Shown: positions 35,143 through 44,259 of the stretch, one piece after another
Numbering within the stretch: the stretch's first letter is position 1
Layout of the letters: the number at the start of each line of letters is the position of its first letter
Assembly (NCBI GenBank): GCA_964430875.1
Contig: CAYSHP010000007.1
Coordinates: forward strand, 1-64,000
Source of the DNA: M55B127 sp035269185
GTDB lineage: Bacteria > Bacillota > Halanaerobiia > Halanaerobiales > M55B127
Direction of reading: 5' to 3'
DNA: 64,000 nt
Notes under the pieces: generated by a model
Databases searched by the model: none
Seen by the model: only the letters and a program-made list of their open reading frames with translations
Told to the model about the DNA's origin: nothing
Made by a program: the position numbers and the translations under genes

Positions 35143-36318
35143 TTATTTAAGCCAATTATTACCCGCAAATTTAATACCGACTGCCCCCAAAGGTGCAGTA
35201 ATCACAATAGCTAACACTGCCATAGCTAAAATTAATTCACCCGATTCAACTCCAACTGCTATAGGTACTGCCCCAATTGCTGCTTGAACTGTCGCCTTTG
35301 GTGTATAGGCTATCACACAAAAAAATCTTTCTTTTAAATTTAAAGGGGTATTAGTTACAGAAATTAACACACCTATACTTCTAGCCAAAAGACCAACTGA
35401 GATAATTAACAAACCTTTCAAACCAGTTTCAATAGCCAGATAAACATCCACCTCAGCTCCCACAAGTACAAAAAGCATTATTTCTGCAAAAACCCATATC
35501 TTATTAAATTTAGAAGCAAGTCTTGTTCCTACTAATTTATAACGTTCCTGAAGTACAAATCCTATTGTCATAACCCCAAGAAGAGAAGCAATTGGCACAA
35601 TATCTTTTAAATAATCTTCTAAGCCAGTTAATAATATTGCGGATCCTAATATAATTAAAGCTTTTTTTGTATCTCTAAAGTGATATTTCTTAAATAGATA
35701 AACCATAAATAAAGCTATAAAAAATCCAAGCAGAACTCCTATAATAATGGATAAGGGGACATCCATTATCTTTTTTGTAATATTTATTTGTTTCCCTCCA
35801 TAAATACCCATGAATGTAGTAAAAATTGTAATAGCAACTACATCATCAATAGAAGCTCCAGTCAATATTAAAGTGGGTATTCCTTTATTAGTTCCCTTAT
35901 TTTTATTTATCAAATTTAACATCTGGGGAACTACCACAGCCGGTGAAACAGCTGCAATAATAAAAGCTAATATTCCTGCCTCCACGAAAGATAACTCAAA
36001 AATATAACTTGCAACTAATAAAATTGAAATCCCTTCTAAAATACCCGGTATAAAACTTAGTCTAAAAGCAGGAAGACCTACTTTTTTGAGCGTTTCTTTT
36101 TCAATACCTAAACCTGCTCTCAACAAAATTACAATTAAGGCAATCTTTCTTAAATCGGCTGATATATTTAATATTTCATTACTGATAATACCAAATCCAT
36201 AAGGACCAATTAAGATTCCCAAAATTAACATCCCCAGTAAACCCGGTAACTTAATTTTATCAAATAATCTATTAAAACCCAATCCCAATAAAATAATTAC
36301 TGCTAAACTAAAGGCCAT
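35143..36318 (-). CDS. Cation:proton antiporter (CPA family), probable fluoride exporter role
   Basis: A 391-residue integral membrane protein with about 11-12 helices of the Na+/H+ exchanger fold (first helix VIILLGLGFNRL; the discontinuous-helix region PALVVPQ-like reads AVSPAVVVPQML; ion-site-like TGASIDDVVAI). Normally CPA proteins exchange Na+ or K+ for H+. Antiporters of this kind occur under fluoride riboswitches, where fluoride or salt-stress relief is inferred. The start chosen is the ATG at 36318 behind GGAGTG; a start six codons earlier is possible. It is the first gene after the riboswitch. Confidence 0.82.
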   Translation of the reverse strand: MAFSLAVIILLGLGFNRLFDKIKLPGLLGMLILGILIGPYGFGIISNEILNISADLRKIALIVILLRAGLGIEKETLKKVGLPAFRLSFIPGILEGISILLVASYIFELSFVEAGILAFIIAAVSPAVVVPQMLNLINKNKGTNKGIPTLILTGASIDDVVAITIFTTFMGIYGGKQINITKKIMDVPLSIIIGVLLGFFIALFMVYLFKKYHFRDTKKALIILGSAILLTGLEDYLKDIVPIASLLGVMTIGFVLQERYKLVGTRLASKFNKIWVFAEIMLFVLVGAEVDVYLAIETGLKGLLIISVGLLARSIGVLISVTNTPLNLKERFFCVIAYTPKATVQAAIGAVPIAVGVESGELILAMAVLAIVITAPLGAVGIKFAGNNWLK

Positions 36319-36354
36319 AACAACTTCACACTCCATTATAATTTATTTTTGCAT

Positions 36355-36398
36355 AAAAAAATAAGCTCCTATTCAGCCCAATTGTTCTGAATAGGAGC
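36355..36398 (-). terminator. Terminator forming the fluoride-riboswitch expression platform
   Basis: A perfect 12-bp stem, GCTCCTATTCAG / CTGAATAGGAGC, with a 10-nt loop and a run of T's follows on the minus strand. Its 5' arm includes the GGCTCCTA segment of the aptamer, so aptamer folding and terminator folding exclude each other. It may also end the upstream nup transcript. Confidence 0.85.
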
Positions 36399-36443
36399 CA
36401 TCAATTGCAAAATATGCAATAATTAAGGTGAGCTCCATCACCT
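36387..36443 (-). promoter_or_regulatory. Fluoride riboswitch (crcB motif)
   Basis: The minus strand reads AGGTGATGGAGCTCACC, a short AU stem (TTGCA-TATT-TGCAA), then TTGATGGCTCCTAT. This is the crcB-motif pattern GGNGATGGNGTTCNCC ... TGATGGCTCCTAC. The terminator adjoins and shares bases. Fluoride binding should stabilise the aptamer and allow transcription of the antiporter and DUF190 genes downstream. No crcB/fluc channel gene is in the window. Confidence 0.87.
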
Positions 36444-36466
36444 ACTATATTTTTAATTATATATTA

Positions 36467-37381
36467 TCATTCTCTACTGTATGGTTTACCAAGTGCAGCC
36501 GGGAATTCTACTCTTTTTCTGAAAATCCACATTATCAATAAGACCGAAATAAAAGGTAACATTAATAAGAACTGATAAGGTATTAAAGAATTTCCCAATT
36601 GCTGTTGGAAAGAAAAAACTTCAATTGCAGCAAATATAAAAGCACCAAGTAAAGCTCTTTCCGGCCTCCAACTAGCAAATATAGCAATACCTATCGCCAT
36701 GAAACCTCTACCATTAGAAATATTGGTAGTATATGTTCCTGTAACAACAAGCGGTAAATAAGCGCCTGCAAGGCCCATTAATGAGCCACCTATGATAGTA
36801 GTTACATATCTTCTTAATTTTACATTTATACCAACAACATCTGCAGCCTTGGGATCTTCTCCAATAGCCCTAGTTTCTAATCCTAAACGGGTATGATAAA
36901 AAATATAGTAAGCGGCAAAGACTGCTATATAAGCAAAGTATACCACTATATCCTGATTTAAAAAGGCAGATATTATAGGTATCTGTGAAATACCTGGTAT
37001 TCTAATATCAGGGACAGGAGGAGCTTCTGGTGCAAAAAGCTGAACTCCCACAATAGTCTTATATAATAAATCAGATAAGCCTGTCCCTAAAATTACTAGA
37101 GTAATCCCTAGTATAAATTGGCTAATCTTTAGCTTTTCATGGATATATATTAATATCAGTCCAAAAAGAGCTCCCATTAAAGCCCCTACTAAAAAACCCA
37201 TAAACCAATTTCCAGTTTGATAAGCAGCAATAAAACCGGCAGAAGCGGAAGCAAGCATAATACCTTCCCCAGAAATATTAAAAACTCCCGTTCTTCCACC
37301 AATCACTATTCCAAGACTGGCCAGGGCATAAACACTTGTATAAGAAACTATCTGAGTAAGTATTTCTGTTAGTTGGCCCAC
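36467..37381 (-). CDS. nupQ: Nucleoside ABC importer permease (NupQ/YufQ type)
   Basis: A 304-residue inner-membrane permease with 8-10 helices and the family loop RTGVFNISGEGIM near the N terminus, typical of the BPD_transp_2 permeases of BMP/nucleoside importers. It pairs with the preceding gene. GTG start behind AAAGGAAG. Last gene of the four-gene nup operon. Confidence 0.88.
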   Translation of the reverse strand: MGQLTEILTQIVSYTSVYALASLGIVIGGRTGVFNISGEGIMLASASAGFIAAYQTGNWFMGFLVGALMGALFGLILIYIHEKLKISQFILGITLVILGTGLSDLLYKTIVGVQLFAPEAPPVPDIRIPGISQIPIISAFLNQDIVVYFAYIAVFAAYYIFYHTRLGLETRAIGEDPKAADVVGINVKLRRYVTTIIGGSLMGLAGAYLPLVVTGTYTTNISNGRGFMAIGIAIFASWRPERALLGAFIFAAIEVFSFQQQLGNSLIPYQFLLMLPFISVLLIMWIFRKRVEFPAALGKPYSRE

Positions 37382-37417
37382 AACAACACTTCCTTTCTAT
37401 AACTAAGTATATGTTTT

Positions 37418-38494
37418 TTATTCAATATATCCACCGCCAGCTTGACGTCTTAATACTACAATCAATAAAACTATTATTGCTTGAGTTAAGAATACAAGTT
37501 CTACAGGTACCTGTAAAGTCCTCTGCATAGCATCTGCACCTACTAATAAAATTGAGATGAACATTGCTGAAAGAGGTACACCTAAAGGTTTACCCTGACA
37601 AATTAAGGCAGTTAATATACCGAAAATACCGTATTGAGCACCACTAGTTAAGGCAAATCCTTCAATTAGACGGGAATGAACCCCCATAACTTCTATTCCA
37701 CCACCAAGGCCACCCATGGCCCCAGCAATTAAGAAAGTAAATATTAAGGTTTTCTTCATCTTTATTCCATAAACAGAAGAAGCATCAGGATTATATCCTG
37801 TTGCCTTTATTTCATAACCTAAAACGGTTTTATTCATTAGATAATATACAGCAATTATTGCGATTAAAACAACTATAATACCCAAATGAATTTGGCCAAA
37901 CACCTTAGGAAACAAGGCCGCTTCTGGCAGTTTCAAAGTCATCGGATGGCCGGTTTGAGGAGCCTTCCAGGGATTCGTTGTCGCTACAAAGTTAACGAAG
38001 TAAAAAGCTATAAAGTTTAACATAATAGTTGAAATAATTGGATTAATATTATAATAAGCTTTTAAAAATCCAGCTAAAAATGCAAAGGCTGCGCCAGCTA
38101 CCATTGCTGTTAATATGAGTATCGGTATGAAAATTACAGAAGGTATATTAAAACCTGATAATCCAATTCCTACAACTGCTGTAATAGTTCCTCCAAAAAG
38201 CATCTGGCCCCAGCCACCGATATTAAAAAATTTAATTCTAAAAGGAATAGCAAAGGCATATGTTGCGAAAGTTAAAGGAATAAATTTCTTTAAAGTCTCT
38301 ATTATACCTCTTCTTGAAGAAAACGAAGTTAAAATTAAGGTTTGATACGCTTTCGGTATATTATATCCTAACAAGCCAATAATCACGCCTGAAATTCCAA
38401 ATGCAATTAATAAAGCTAACACATAAGGCTTAACATTATTCCAAATTTCTTGCCCTCTGGAATCTTCTTGAATTACTTGTTCTTGTCCAGCCAC
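37418..38494 (-). CDS. nupP: Nucleoside ABC importer permease (NupP/YufP type)
   Basis: A 358-residue permease of the same class, with the matching FFNIGGWGQML loop (about 85-100) and nine or so helices. Start GTG at 38494, behind GGAGG that is also the last glycine codons of the ATPase; the longer frame begins inside the ATPase gene. The two permeases form the channel for guanosine, inosine or other nucleosides. Confidence 0.87.
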   Translation of the reverse strand: MAGQEQVIQEDSRGQEIWNNVKPYVLALLIAFGISGVIIGLLGYNIPKAYQTLILTSFSSRRGIIETLKKFIPLTFATYAFAIPFRIKFFNIGGWGQMLFGGTITAVVGIGLSGFNIPSVIFIPILILTAMVAGAAFAFLAGFLKAYYNINPIISTIMLNFIAFYFVNFVATTNPWKAPQTGHPMTLKLPEAALFPKVFGQIHLGIIVVLIAIIAVYYLMNKTVLGYEIKATGYNPDASSVYGIKMKKTLIFTFLIAGAMGGLGGGIEVMGVHSRLIEGFALTSGAQYGIFGILTALICQGKPLGVPLSAMFISILLVGADAMQRTLQVPVELVFLTQAIIVLLIVVLRRQAGGGYIE

Positions 38495-38498
38495 TTTA

Positions 38499-40034
38499 CT
38501 AACCTCCAATCATCTTTGCACCAATTTCATATTTATCATACTGATCTTGCGTAAATATATCTACAAGTTTTCCTTCATGGATAACTCCAATTCTATCACT
38601 TACTTCCATTAGTTCATCTAAATCTTCATTGATATATAATACTGCTGTATTCTTTGACCTCAAATCAACTAATCTATTAAATACAAATTCCACAGAAGCC
38701 ATATCTAAGCCAGCAGTTGGACTGTGAGTTACCAATAAATCCAAATCATTTATCAAAGCTCTTCCAATAACTACTCTTTGTATATTACCGCCTGAAAGCT
38801 TGCCAATTTGCTGTTCTTCATCAGGAGTTTTTACTTCATATTCATCTATTATTTCTTTGGTTTCTTTTTTAACTTTATTCCATTTAACTATACCATTTTG
38901 TTGAAATTGATCTTCTCGCTGGTGTCCCAATAAAACATTATCTTTTATATCCCCTAGTCCTAAAATAGATTCATTTTTTCTGTCTTCAGGTATATAAAAG
39001 ACATTTCTTTTAAAAATCTGATTTGTAGTAAGTCCATTTACTTTTTTACCTTTTAAAATAATTTCTCCTTCAGTAATGTTATTGGGATCAATTAAAACTT
39101 CCGCCAGCTCTTTTTGGCCATTACCGGAAATCCCAGCTATACCAAGTATTTCACCCCCATAAATATCAAAAGAGATAGAATCTAAATTAGTGCCATCTTT
39201 TTCTTTTGATTTAGCCGAAACATTTTTGAGACTTAAGATAGGTTCTTTAGATTTTTCAACCTCCGGTATATCTATTATGGGAATAGCGCTTTCTGTAATA
39301 TTTATTTCTTGATTTTGGAACATTAGTTTGACTAAATCTTCTTTTGTAACATCTTCAGTATCTACGGTACCCTGCATTACACCACCTGTTAACACACTTG
39401 CCCGATCACAGGCCTTTAAAACTTCTTTTATTTTATGGGTGATAAAAACAATGGTAACCCCATTTTGCACCATTTTTTTAAGAGAATCTAATAATTGTTC
39501 AAATTCCTTTTCTACTAAGGAAGTAGTAGGTTCATCTAAAATTAAAATATTAGCTCCTCTATAAATAGCCCGAATTATTTCAACCTTTTTTTGCACTCCA
39601 GCTGGTAGTTCTTTTACTTTAGTATCAAGGGGAAATTGTAAACCAAAATCCTTTTGTAGTTTTAAGATTTCCTCTTTTGCCTCCCCTAGTTCTAAATTTA
39701 ATTTACTACCTTCAGTACCTAAAATTAAATTTTCAAGAGCAGTAAATTCTGGCACTAAAGTAGAGCTTTGATGAATCATTCCAATACCTTTTTTTATAGA
39801 ATCAATAGGAGAATTAAATTTAACTTTTTCTCCCTTTATATAAATTTCACCTTCATCTTCATTATAAAGACCATATAATACATTCATTAAAGTAGATTTA
39901 CCGGCACCATTCTCTCCTAATAAACCATGGATTTCACCTTTATTTAGATCAAAATTAACTTTATCTAAAGCCTGAACTGGACCAAAACTTTTACTTATAT
40001 TTTTAGCTTCTAACACTTTATTTGTATTAGCCAT
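38499..40034 (-). CDS. nupO: Nucleoside ABC importer ATPase, double cassette (NupO)
   Basis: A 511-residue protein with two ATPase cassettes. The N-terminal one has GENGAGKST, a divergent signature and ILDEPT. The C-terminal one has a degenerate P-loop (GISGNGQKE) but an intact LSGGNIQRVVIGRA signature. This asymmetry is normal for sugar and nucleoside importers of the RbsA/NupO type. Start ATG; the ribosome site is weak (GAGTGAG). Confidence 0.9.
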   Translation of the reverse strand: MANTNKVLEAKNISKSFGPVQALDKVNFDLNKGEIHGLLGENGAGKSTLMNVLYGLYNEDEGEIYIKGEKVKFNSPIDSIKKGIGMIHQSSTLVPEFTALENLILGTEGSKLNLELGEAKEEILKLQKDFGLQFPLDTKVKELPAGVQKKVEIIRAIYRGANILILDEPTTSLVEKEFEQLLDSLKKMVQNGVTIVFITHKIKEVLKACDRASVLTGGVMQGTVDTEDVTKEDLVKLMFQNQEINITESAIPIIDIPEVEKSKEPILSLKNVSAKSKEKDGTNLDSISFDIYGGEILGIAGISGNGQKELAEVLIDPNNITEGEIILKGKKVNGLTTNQIFKRNVFYIPEDRKNESILGLGDIKDNVLLGHQREDQFQQNGIVKWNKVKKETKEIIDEYEVKTPDEEQQIGKLSGGNIQRVVIGRALINDLDLLVTHSPTAGLDMASVEFVFNRLVDLRSKNTAVLYINEDLDELMEVSDRIGVIHEGKLVDIFTQDQYDKYEIGAKMIGG

Positions 40035-40161
40035 ATTGCAAACTCACTCTCTTTTTTAAATATTTTTATTTAAAATGTCTCAAGAAAACTCCATCTAAAT
40101 CTTATTTTTAATTCAGGTGGAGTAATTGACTAATCTATCAATAATTAAATTAAAATCAAGA

Positions 40162-40188
40162 TTGCTGCCTGATAACCACAGGCAGCAA
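40162..40188 (-). terminator. Hairpin between the binding protein and importer genes
   Basis: A 10-bp stem, TTGCTGCCTG / CAGGCAGCAA, with only a weak T-rich tail (TCTTGATTTTAATTT). It lies 36 bases after the binding-protein stop inside a 189-base gap. It probably acts as an attenuator or 3'-end stabiliser so that binding protein exceeds transporter. Confidence 0.6.
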
Positions 40189-40223
40189 ATTATAAACTAT
40201 TAATTTGAATATTTTAATAATCT

Positions 40224-41234
40224 TTAGTCTAGATCTATTTCAGATAAATTTTTCTCTACTTTTATCTCGCCACTTGCTACTTTTTCTGCAATATCTTTAA
40301 CCCAGTTATTAACTTCATCAGACACATTATCTACAGGAAGTTTAAGATAACGAGACTTTTCTGGACCATATTCCATGGGAATAAAGTTGCTTGTTTGACC
40401 TGATTTAATTTTTTCAATTGCTTCAAAAACAACAGGATTATATCTAAATAAATCTGAAGTTAGATGATGTTCTGGTGCTTGATTATACTTATTAGTATAA
40501 GTGGTTGTTACATATACTTGTCTTTCAGCATTTTCAACGGCTCTAAATAAACCATAATTTCCTAAGTTAACTCCACTAATAATTACATCTATACCCTGTG
40601 AAATCAATGCTTCAGCACTTTGTTTGGTTTTTACAGGGTCATTAAAGTCTCCTACATAAATATATTTAAACTCAACTTCAGGTTTATAGGTATCAATTGC
40701 CTGGTTAATTGCATTAACTTCACCATAAGTAAAGGGAAGTTCTAATCCACCGATATAACCTATTTTGTTAGTTTCTGTTACTTGAGTAGCTAAAGCTCCT
40801 AATACATAAAAGCCTGGATAATAATTACGTTCTAAAAGAGTAATATTAGGATATTCTTCTTCTAAAGGCATATCGCCTTCAATTATGAAAGCCACTTCTG
40901 GAAATTCCGGAGCTACTTCAAATACTGCTTCATTAAACTGTGCACCATGAGCCCAAATAATACCATAACCGCTAGATGCATATTCACTTAAAACACGAGC
41001 AGCATCTGGTACAGCAACTTGCTCAGAATAAGAAACTTCTAGCCCTAATTCTTCTTCAACGGCCTCCATTGTCCTATAACCGGTCGCATTATAATCCGCA
41101 TCCTGGATTGAGCCCGGGAAGATTACAGCAAACTTATCCATATCTTGAGCCATTACACTATTACTAATTGAAACAAGACTTAACACCAACATTAAAGTTA
41201 TTGTTAGAACACTAATAAAGCTAATTTTTTTCAT
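40224..41234 (-). CDS. nupN: BMP-family nucleoside-binding protein (NupN type)
   Basis: A 336-residue substrate-binding protein of the BMP/PnrA family (FAVIFPGSIQDADYNATGYR; IWAHGAQFNEAV; IGYIGGLELPF). Residues 1-27 are a signal peptide ending SVMAQ with no lipobox cysteine, so the protein is probably soluble in a periplasm, which suits a diderm. The frame opens 32 codons earlier, but the ATG at 41234 has AGGAGG. Confidence 0.9.
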   Translation of the reverse strand: MKKISFISVLTITLMLVLSLVSISNSVMAQDMDKFAVIFPGSIQDADYNATGYRTMEAVEEELGLEVSYSEQVAVPDAARVLSEYASSGYGIIWAHGAQFNEAVFEVAPEFPEVAFIIEGDMPLEEEYPNITLLERNYYPGFYVLGALATQVTETNKIGYIGGLELPFTYGEVNAINQAIDTYKPEVEFKYIYVGDFNDPVKTKQSAEALISQGIDVIISGVNLGNYGLFRAVENAERQVYVTTTYTNKYNQAPEHHLTSDLFRYNPVVFEAIEKIKSGQTSNFIPMEYGPEKSRYLKLPVDNVSDEVNNWVKDIAEKVASGEIKVEKNLSEIDLD

Positions 41235-41328
41235 TTTAACTTGCCTCCTATTATTGTTGGAATATTTATTCATAGATACAGTAAATATAAAAGCAAAACC
41301 ACTCCTTTCTTTCCCTTTTATATTAACC

Positions 41329-41370
41329 ATTATAACATATTTTTTAAAAAAATATTATGTTTATAAACAT
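41329..41370 (-). promoter_or_regulatory. nup promoter with a 14-bp palindrome
   Basis: The minus strand has an extended -10, TGTTATAAT (TATAAT at 41329-41334). A perfect palindrome, ATGTTTATAAACAT, lies at 41357-41370 over or just upstream of the -35 position. It could be an operator for the nup operon; no cognate regulator was identified. Confidence 0.4.
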
Positions 41371-41420
41371 TAATATTAATAATATTTTTTGTAAATTATT
41401 ACAAATATATTATATTTTAT

Positions 41421-42443
41421 TTATAACTTTCTCTTAAAGATTTCTGCTGCTTCTAAAATATCCTCTCTATTTACATCTAGATGTGTTACAGCTCTTAGTT
41501 TATCATGTAAAACACTAACTCTTAAACCATCTTCTAATAACTTTTCAGCAAACTGAGCTGAATTTTGCCCTTTTATCTTAAATATAACAATATTTGTATC
41601 CACAGTCTCGGGATCAATCTCTACTCTATCTAATTCAGCTAACTTCTCTGCTAACAGTTTTGCATTTCCATTATCTACCTTTAATCTTTCAAGATTATTT
41701 TCAAGAGCATAGATTCCACCGGCTGCAATGATACCAGCCTGACGCATAGCTCCCCCTAATCTCTGTTTCCAATACCGAGCTTCATTAATAAACTCACTTG
41801 ATCCCGCCAATACTGAGCCAACAGGTGCTCCTAATCCTTTACTTAAATCAAACCAAACCGAATCAAAGTTAGCGGCATATTTTTTTGCAGAAATACCAGT
41901 TGCTGCAACTGCATTAAAAAGCCTTGCTCCATCCATATGGGTTTTTAAACCCAGTTCATGAGCTCTTTCGGTAAGCTTATTTATTAATTTAAGCGGCCAA
42001 ACTCTGCCTCCACCTAAATTAGAGGTTTGTTCAATTGATAAAACCTTACTCTGTGGGTCATGATAATCTTTAGTCCTAACTGCCTTTTCAAACTGATCTA
42101 ATTGAAAAATACCTTTTTCACCTTCTAAACCCCGAATGGTAGCCCCACTTATGACAGCCGTAGCTCCGCCTTCATAATGAATAGGGTGAGCACTTTGATC
42201 CATAATAACCTCATCACCAGGATTACAGTGAACAGCAAAAGAAATTTGGTTAGCCATCAATCCTGAAGGTAGATAGACTGCTTCTTCTTTACCTAAAAGT
42301 TCAGATGCCATTTCTGTTAATTTATTTACACTAGGATCTTCAAATAACTGTTCATCACCGACTTCAGCTTCAGCCATGAATTTTCTCATCTCATCTGAGG
42401 GTCTTGTACCAGTATCACTAAATAAATCAATCTTTATTTCCAT
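41421..42443 (-). CDS. ltaE: Low-specificity L-threonine aldolase
   Basis: A 340-residue PLP enzyme that splits threonine into glycine and acetaldehyde. Family landmarks: DLFSDTGTRPSDEMRKFM at the start, EQTSNLGGGRVWP, THMDGARLFNA, and the PLP lysine in FDLSKGLGAPVGS. Glycine is a product of purine fermentation too, but here the direction is only inferred. Start ATG at 42443 behind AGGAGAGG. It lies 14 bases behind azlD and is probably cotranscribed. Confidence 0.93.
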   Translation of the reverse strand: MEIKIDLFSDTGTRPSDEMRKFMAEAEVGDEQLFEDPSVNKLTEMASELLGKEEAVYLPSGLMANQISFAVHCNPGDEVIMDQSAHPIHYEGGATAVISGATIRGLEGEKGIFQLDQFEKAVRTKDYHDPQSKVLSIEQTSNLGGGRVWPLKLINKLTERAHELGLKTHMDGARLFNAVAATGISAKKYAANFDSVWFDLSKGLGAPVGSVLAGSSEFINEARYWKQRLGGAMRQAGIIAAGGIYALENNLERLKVDNGNAKLLAEKLAELDRVEIDPETVDTNIVIFKIKGQNSAQFAEKLLEDGLRVSVLHDKLRAVTHLDVNREDILEAAEIFKRKL

Positions 42444-42457
42444 AAATTTCACCTCTC

Positions 42458-42775
42458 CTAAATTAATGTGAAAATATATAAATATAACATACCTAAAAAT
42501 ACTGTAGTAAAGATGCTCCTTGTAAAATATGCAGTGATAAAAGTGGGTATTGCAGCTAATAGATAATGATTACTCAAAGATATATCAACTGCTCCTTCTG
42601 TAATAAAAAGAGCTGGAGCTAATAATGATGCAAGAATAGCTGGACCTACAAACTTTAAAATTCTAACTAAAATATCAGGAATTTTAACCTTTGAAAGAAG
42701 AGTTACCGGTAACATTCGAGGAATATATGTTACTAAAGTCATACCCAATATCATTAATATATATTTAGATTGCAT
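42458..42775 (-). CDS. azlD: AzlD-type small membrane subunit
   Basis: A 105-residue protein with four hydrophobic segments (about 5-22, 42-60, 67-82, 86-104) and the TYIPRMLPVTLLSK stretch usual for AzlD. It forms an exporter with AzlC for branched-chain amino acids or analogues. It overlaps azlC by 11 bases. Confidence 0.87.
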   Translation of the reverse strand: MQSKYILMILGMTLVTYIPRMLPVTLLSKVKIPDILVRILKFVGPAILASLLAPALFITEGAVDISLSNHYLLAAIPTFITAYFTRSIFTTVFLGMLYLYIFTLI

Positions 42776-43448
42776 TTTCTATTACCACCCCTGCTACTGC
42801 TGCAGTTACTGTTGCCACTATTATATTCCAATTTCCCGGTAAAATAAAGTAAAAAACAATTGATAGTAATGCAGCCATGATGGAAACTACTATATCCATT
42901 TTTTCATTGATCTGTAAAATAAGTAAGATTATAAACATAGCGGGTAGGACAAATCCAATCACAGGAATTTCAAAGTTTAATATATACCTGCCAATAATCA
43001 CACCGGCCAGTGAACTAAAAACCCAGCCCAGGTAAGCACTTAAACCCATTGCTAAAAAGAAAATTCCTTTATTTTCCTCTTCATCTTTTATAAGGGTATT
43101 ACCTAAAGCATAAGATTCATCAGTTATCACAAAGCCAATAATAGGAAGCAACTTTTGAGGGGTATTTTTGAAATGTAAACTTAAAGATGCACTCATTAAA
43201 ATATGCCTAAGATTTACCAAAAAAGTAGTCATAACAATTGGGATAAGAGCTGCTTGAGCAGTTAACATATTTACTGCTATAAGTTGAGATGACCCTGCAA
43301 AAACAAAAATAGACATACCAACGATAAGGTAAGGAGATAAGTCAGTCTGCAAAGCCAAAATCCCATAGCTGATTCCAATTGGCATATAACCTAAGATAAC
43401 TGGTATTGATTTTTTAAAACCAGATATAATACTTTTTTTGTAGTTCAA
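42765..43448 (-). CDS. azlC: AzlC-type exporter subunit
   Basis: A 227-residue membrane protein with the AzlC pattern (IPVILGYMPIGISYGILA; FAGSSQLIAV; LVNLRHILMSASL; GFVITDESYAL). The start chosen is the TTG at 43448 behind AAGGGAG; the longer frame begins with an ATG inside a hairpin and has no ribosome site. It directly follows the ATPase of a binding-protein-dependent importer, in the place where its permease would be expected. Confidence 0.85.
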   Translation of the reverse strand: MNYKKSIISGFKKSIPVILGYMPIGISYGILALQTDLSPYLIVGMSIFVFAGSSQLIAVNMLTAQAALIPIVMTTFLVNLRHILMSASLSLHFKNTPQKLLPIIGFVITDESYALGNTLIKDEEENKGIFFLAMGLSAYLGWVFSSLAGVIIGRYILNFEIPVIGFVLPAMFIILLILQINEKMDIVVSIMAALLSIVFYFILPGNWNIIVATVTAAVAGVVIENAI

Positions 43449-43459
43449 AATAAAAAACT

Positions 43460-43491
43460 CCCTTCCCATTAATATTATATTTCGGGAAGGG
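43460..43491 (-). promoter_or_regulatory. Hairpin enclosing the azlC ribosome site
   Basis: CCCTTCCC (43484-43491 on the minus strand) can pair with GGGAAGGG (43460-43467), which includes much of the azlC Shine-Dalgarno sequence. The 5' arm lies in the last codons of the upstream ATPase. Ribosomes finishing the ATPase would open it, so this looks like translational coupling. Confidence 0.5.
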
Positions 43492-44242
43492 CTATCTCAA
43501 TTCCTCTTGCTTTTTCATTAATTTTTATATCAATTCCGTAAGCATTACCCAGATTACGGCCAGTCATTATCTCATTGGTATCCCCATCTGCCATTATTGA
43601 GCCATCTTTAACAATGATTACTCGGTCACAATACTTTAAGGCAAGATTAGGATCATGCAAAGCCATAATTACTCCGGTATTACTGTTCCGTGTTAATTTT
43701 TTAATTTCTCTCATTAAGAGATTCTTATTTTTAAAGTCAAGATGGGAAGTAGGTTCATCCATGATTAAATAGCCCGTATCCTGCATAAGGGCTCTAGCAA
43801 TTAAGATTAGTTGTTTTTCACCACCACTTAGCTGATTATACTGTCTATCAGCCAGGTATTCAATATCCAACTTTTTAAGTATCTTAAGAGCTCGCTCATA
43901 ATGTTTTTGTCCAGGCATCTTTCCAAAACCCAGATAGGGGGTTGCGCCCATTGTAACTACATCCAGGACTCTATAGGAAAAAACCACTGAATGCTCCTGG
44001 GGTACCATACTAACATATTGAGCAATCTGCCTTTGATTTAATTCATCTAAATCAGTTTGATCTATCTTTATTTTTCCTTCGTCTTTTTCTAAAACTCCAT
44101 TTAAACATTTTAAAATAGTTGTTTTACCAGAACCATTAGCACCCAAAAGGCAGGAAAACTCCTGCCTTTTGACCCTGAAGTTTATGTTATTGATGGTTTT
44201 AACTTTATTATATGAAAACCCTAAATTTTTAACTTCTAACAT
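43475..44242 (-). CDS. ABC importer ATPase, FecE/BtuD/MolC class
   Basis: A 255-residue ATPase of the class that serves metal-chelate, corrinoid and molybdate importers: Walker A GANGSGKTT (37-45), signature LSGGEKQLILIARAL, Walker B YLIMDEPTSHLD, H-loop ALHDPN. It lies 17 bases behind the binding protein. The ModE-type operator upstream points to molybdate or tungstate. No membrane permease of the FecCD/BtuC kind is present in the window. Confidence 0.88.
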   Translation of the reverse strand: MLEVKNLGFSYNKVKTINNINFRVKRQEFSCLLGANGSGKTTILKCLNGVLEKDEGKIKIDQTDLDELNQRQIAQYVSMVPQEHSVVFSYRVLDVVTMGATPYLGFGKMPGQKHYERALKILKKLDIEYLADRQYNQLSGGEKQLILIARALMQDTGYLIMDEPTSHLDFKNKNLLMREIKKLTRNSNTGVIMALHDPNLALKYCDRVIIVKDGSIMADGDTNEIMTGRNLGNAYGIDIKINEKARGIEIALPEI

Positions 44243-44259
44243 ATTTACACCTTCTATTT

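Noticed and set aside
40035..40223. Possible purine riboswitch near the nup operon
   Set aside because: I looked for the purine aptamer core in this gap and in the gaps at 41235-41420, 47687-47778, 61201-61358 and 62727-62905; no matching conserved bases were found.
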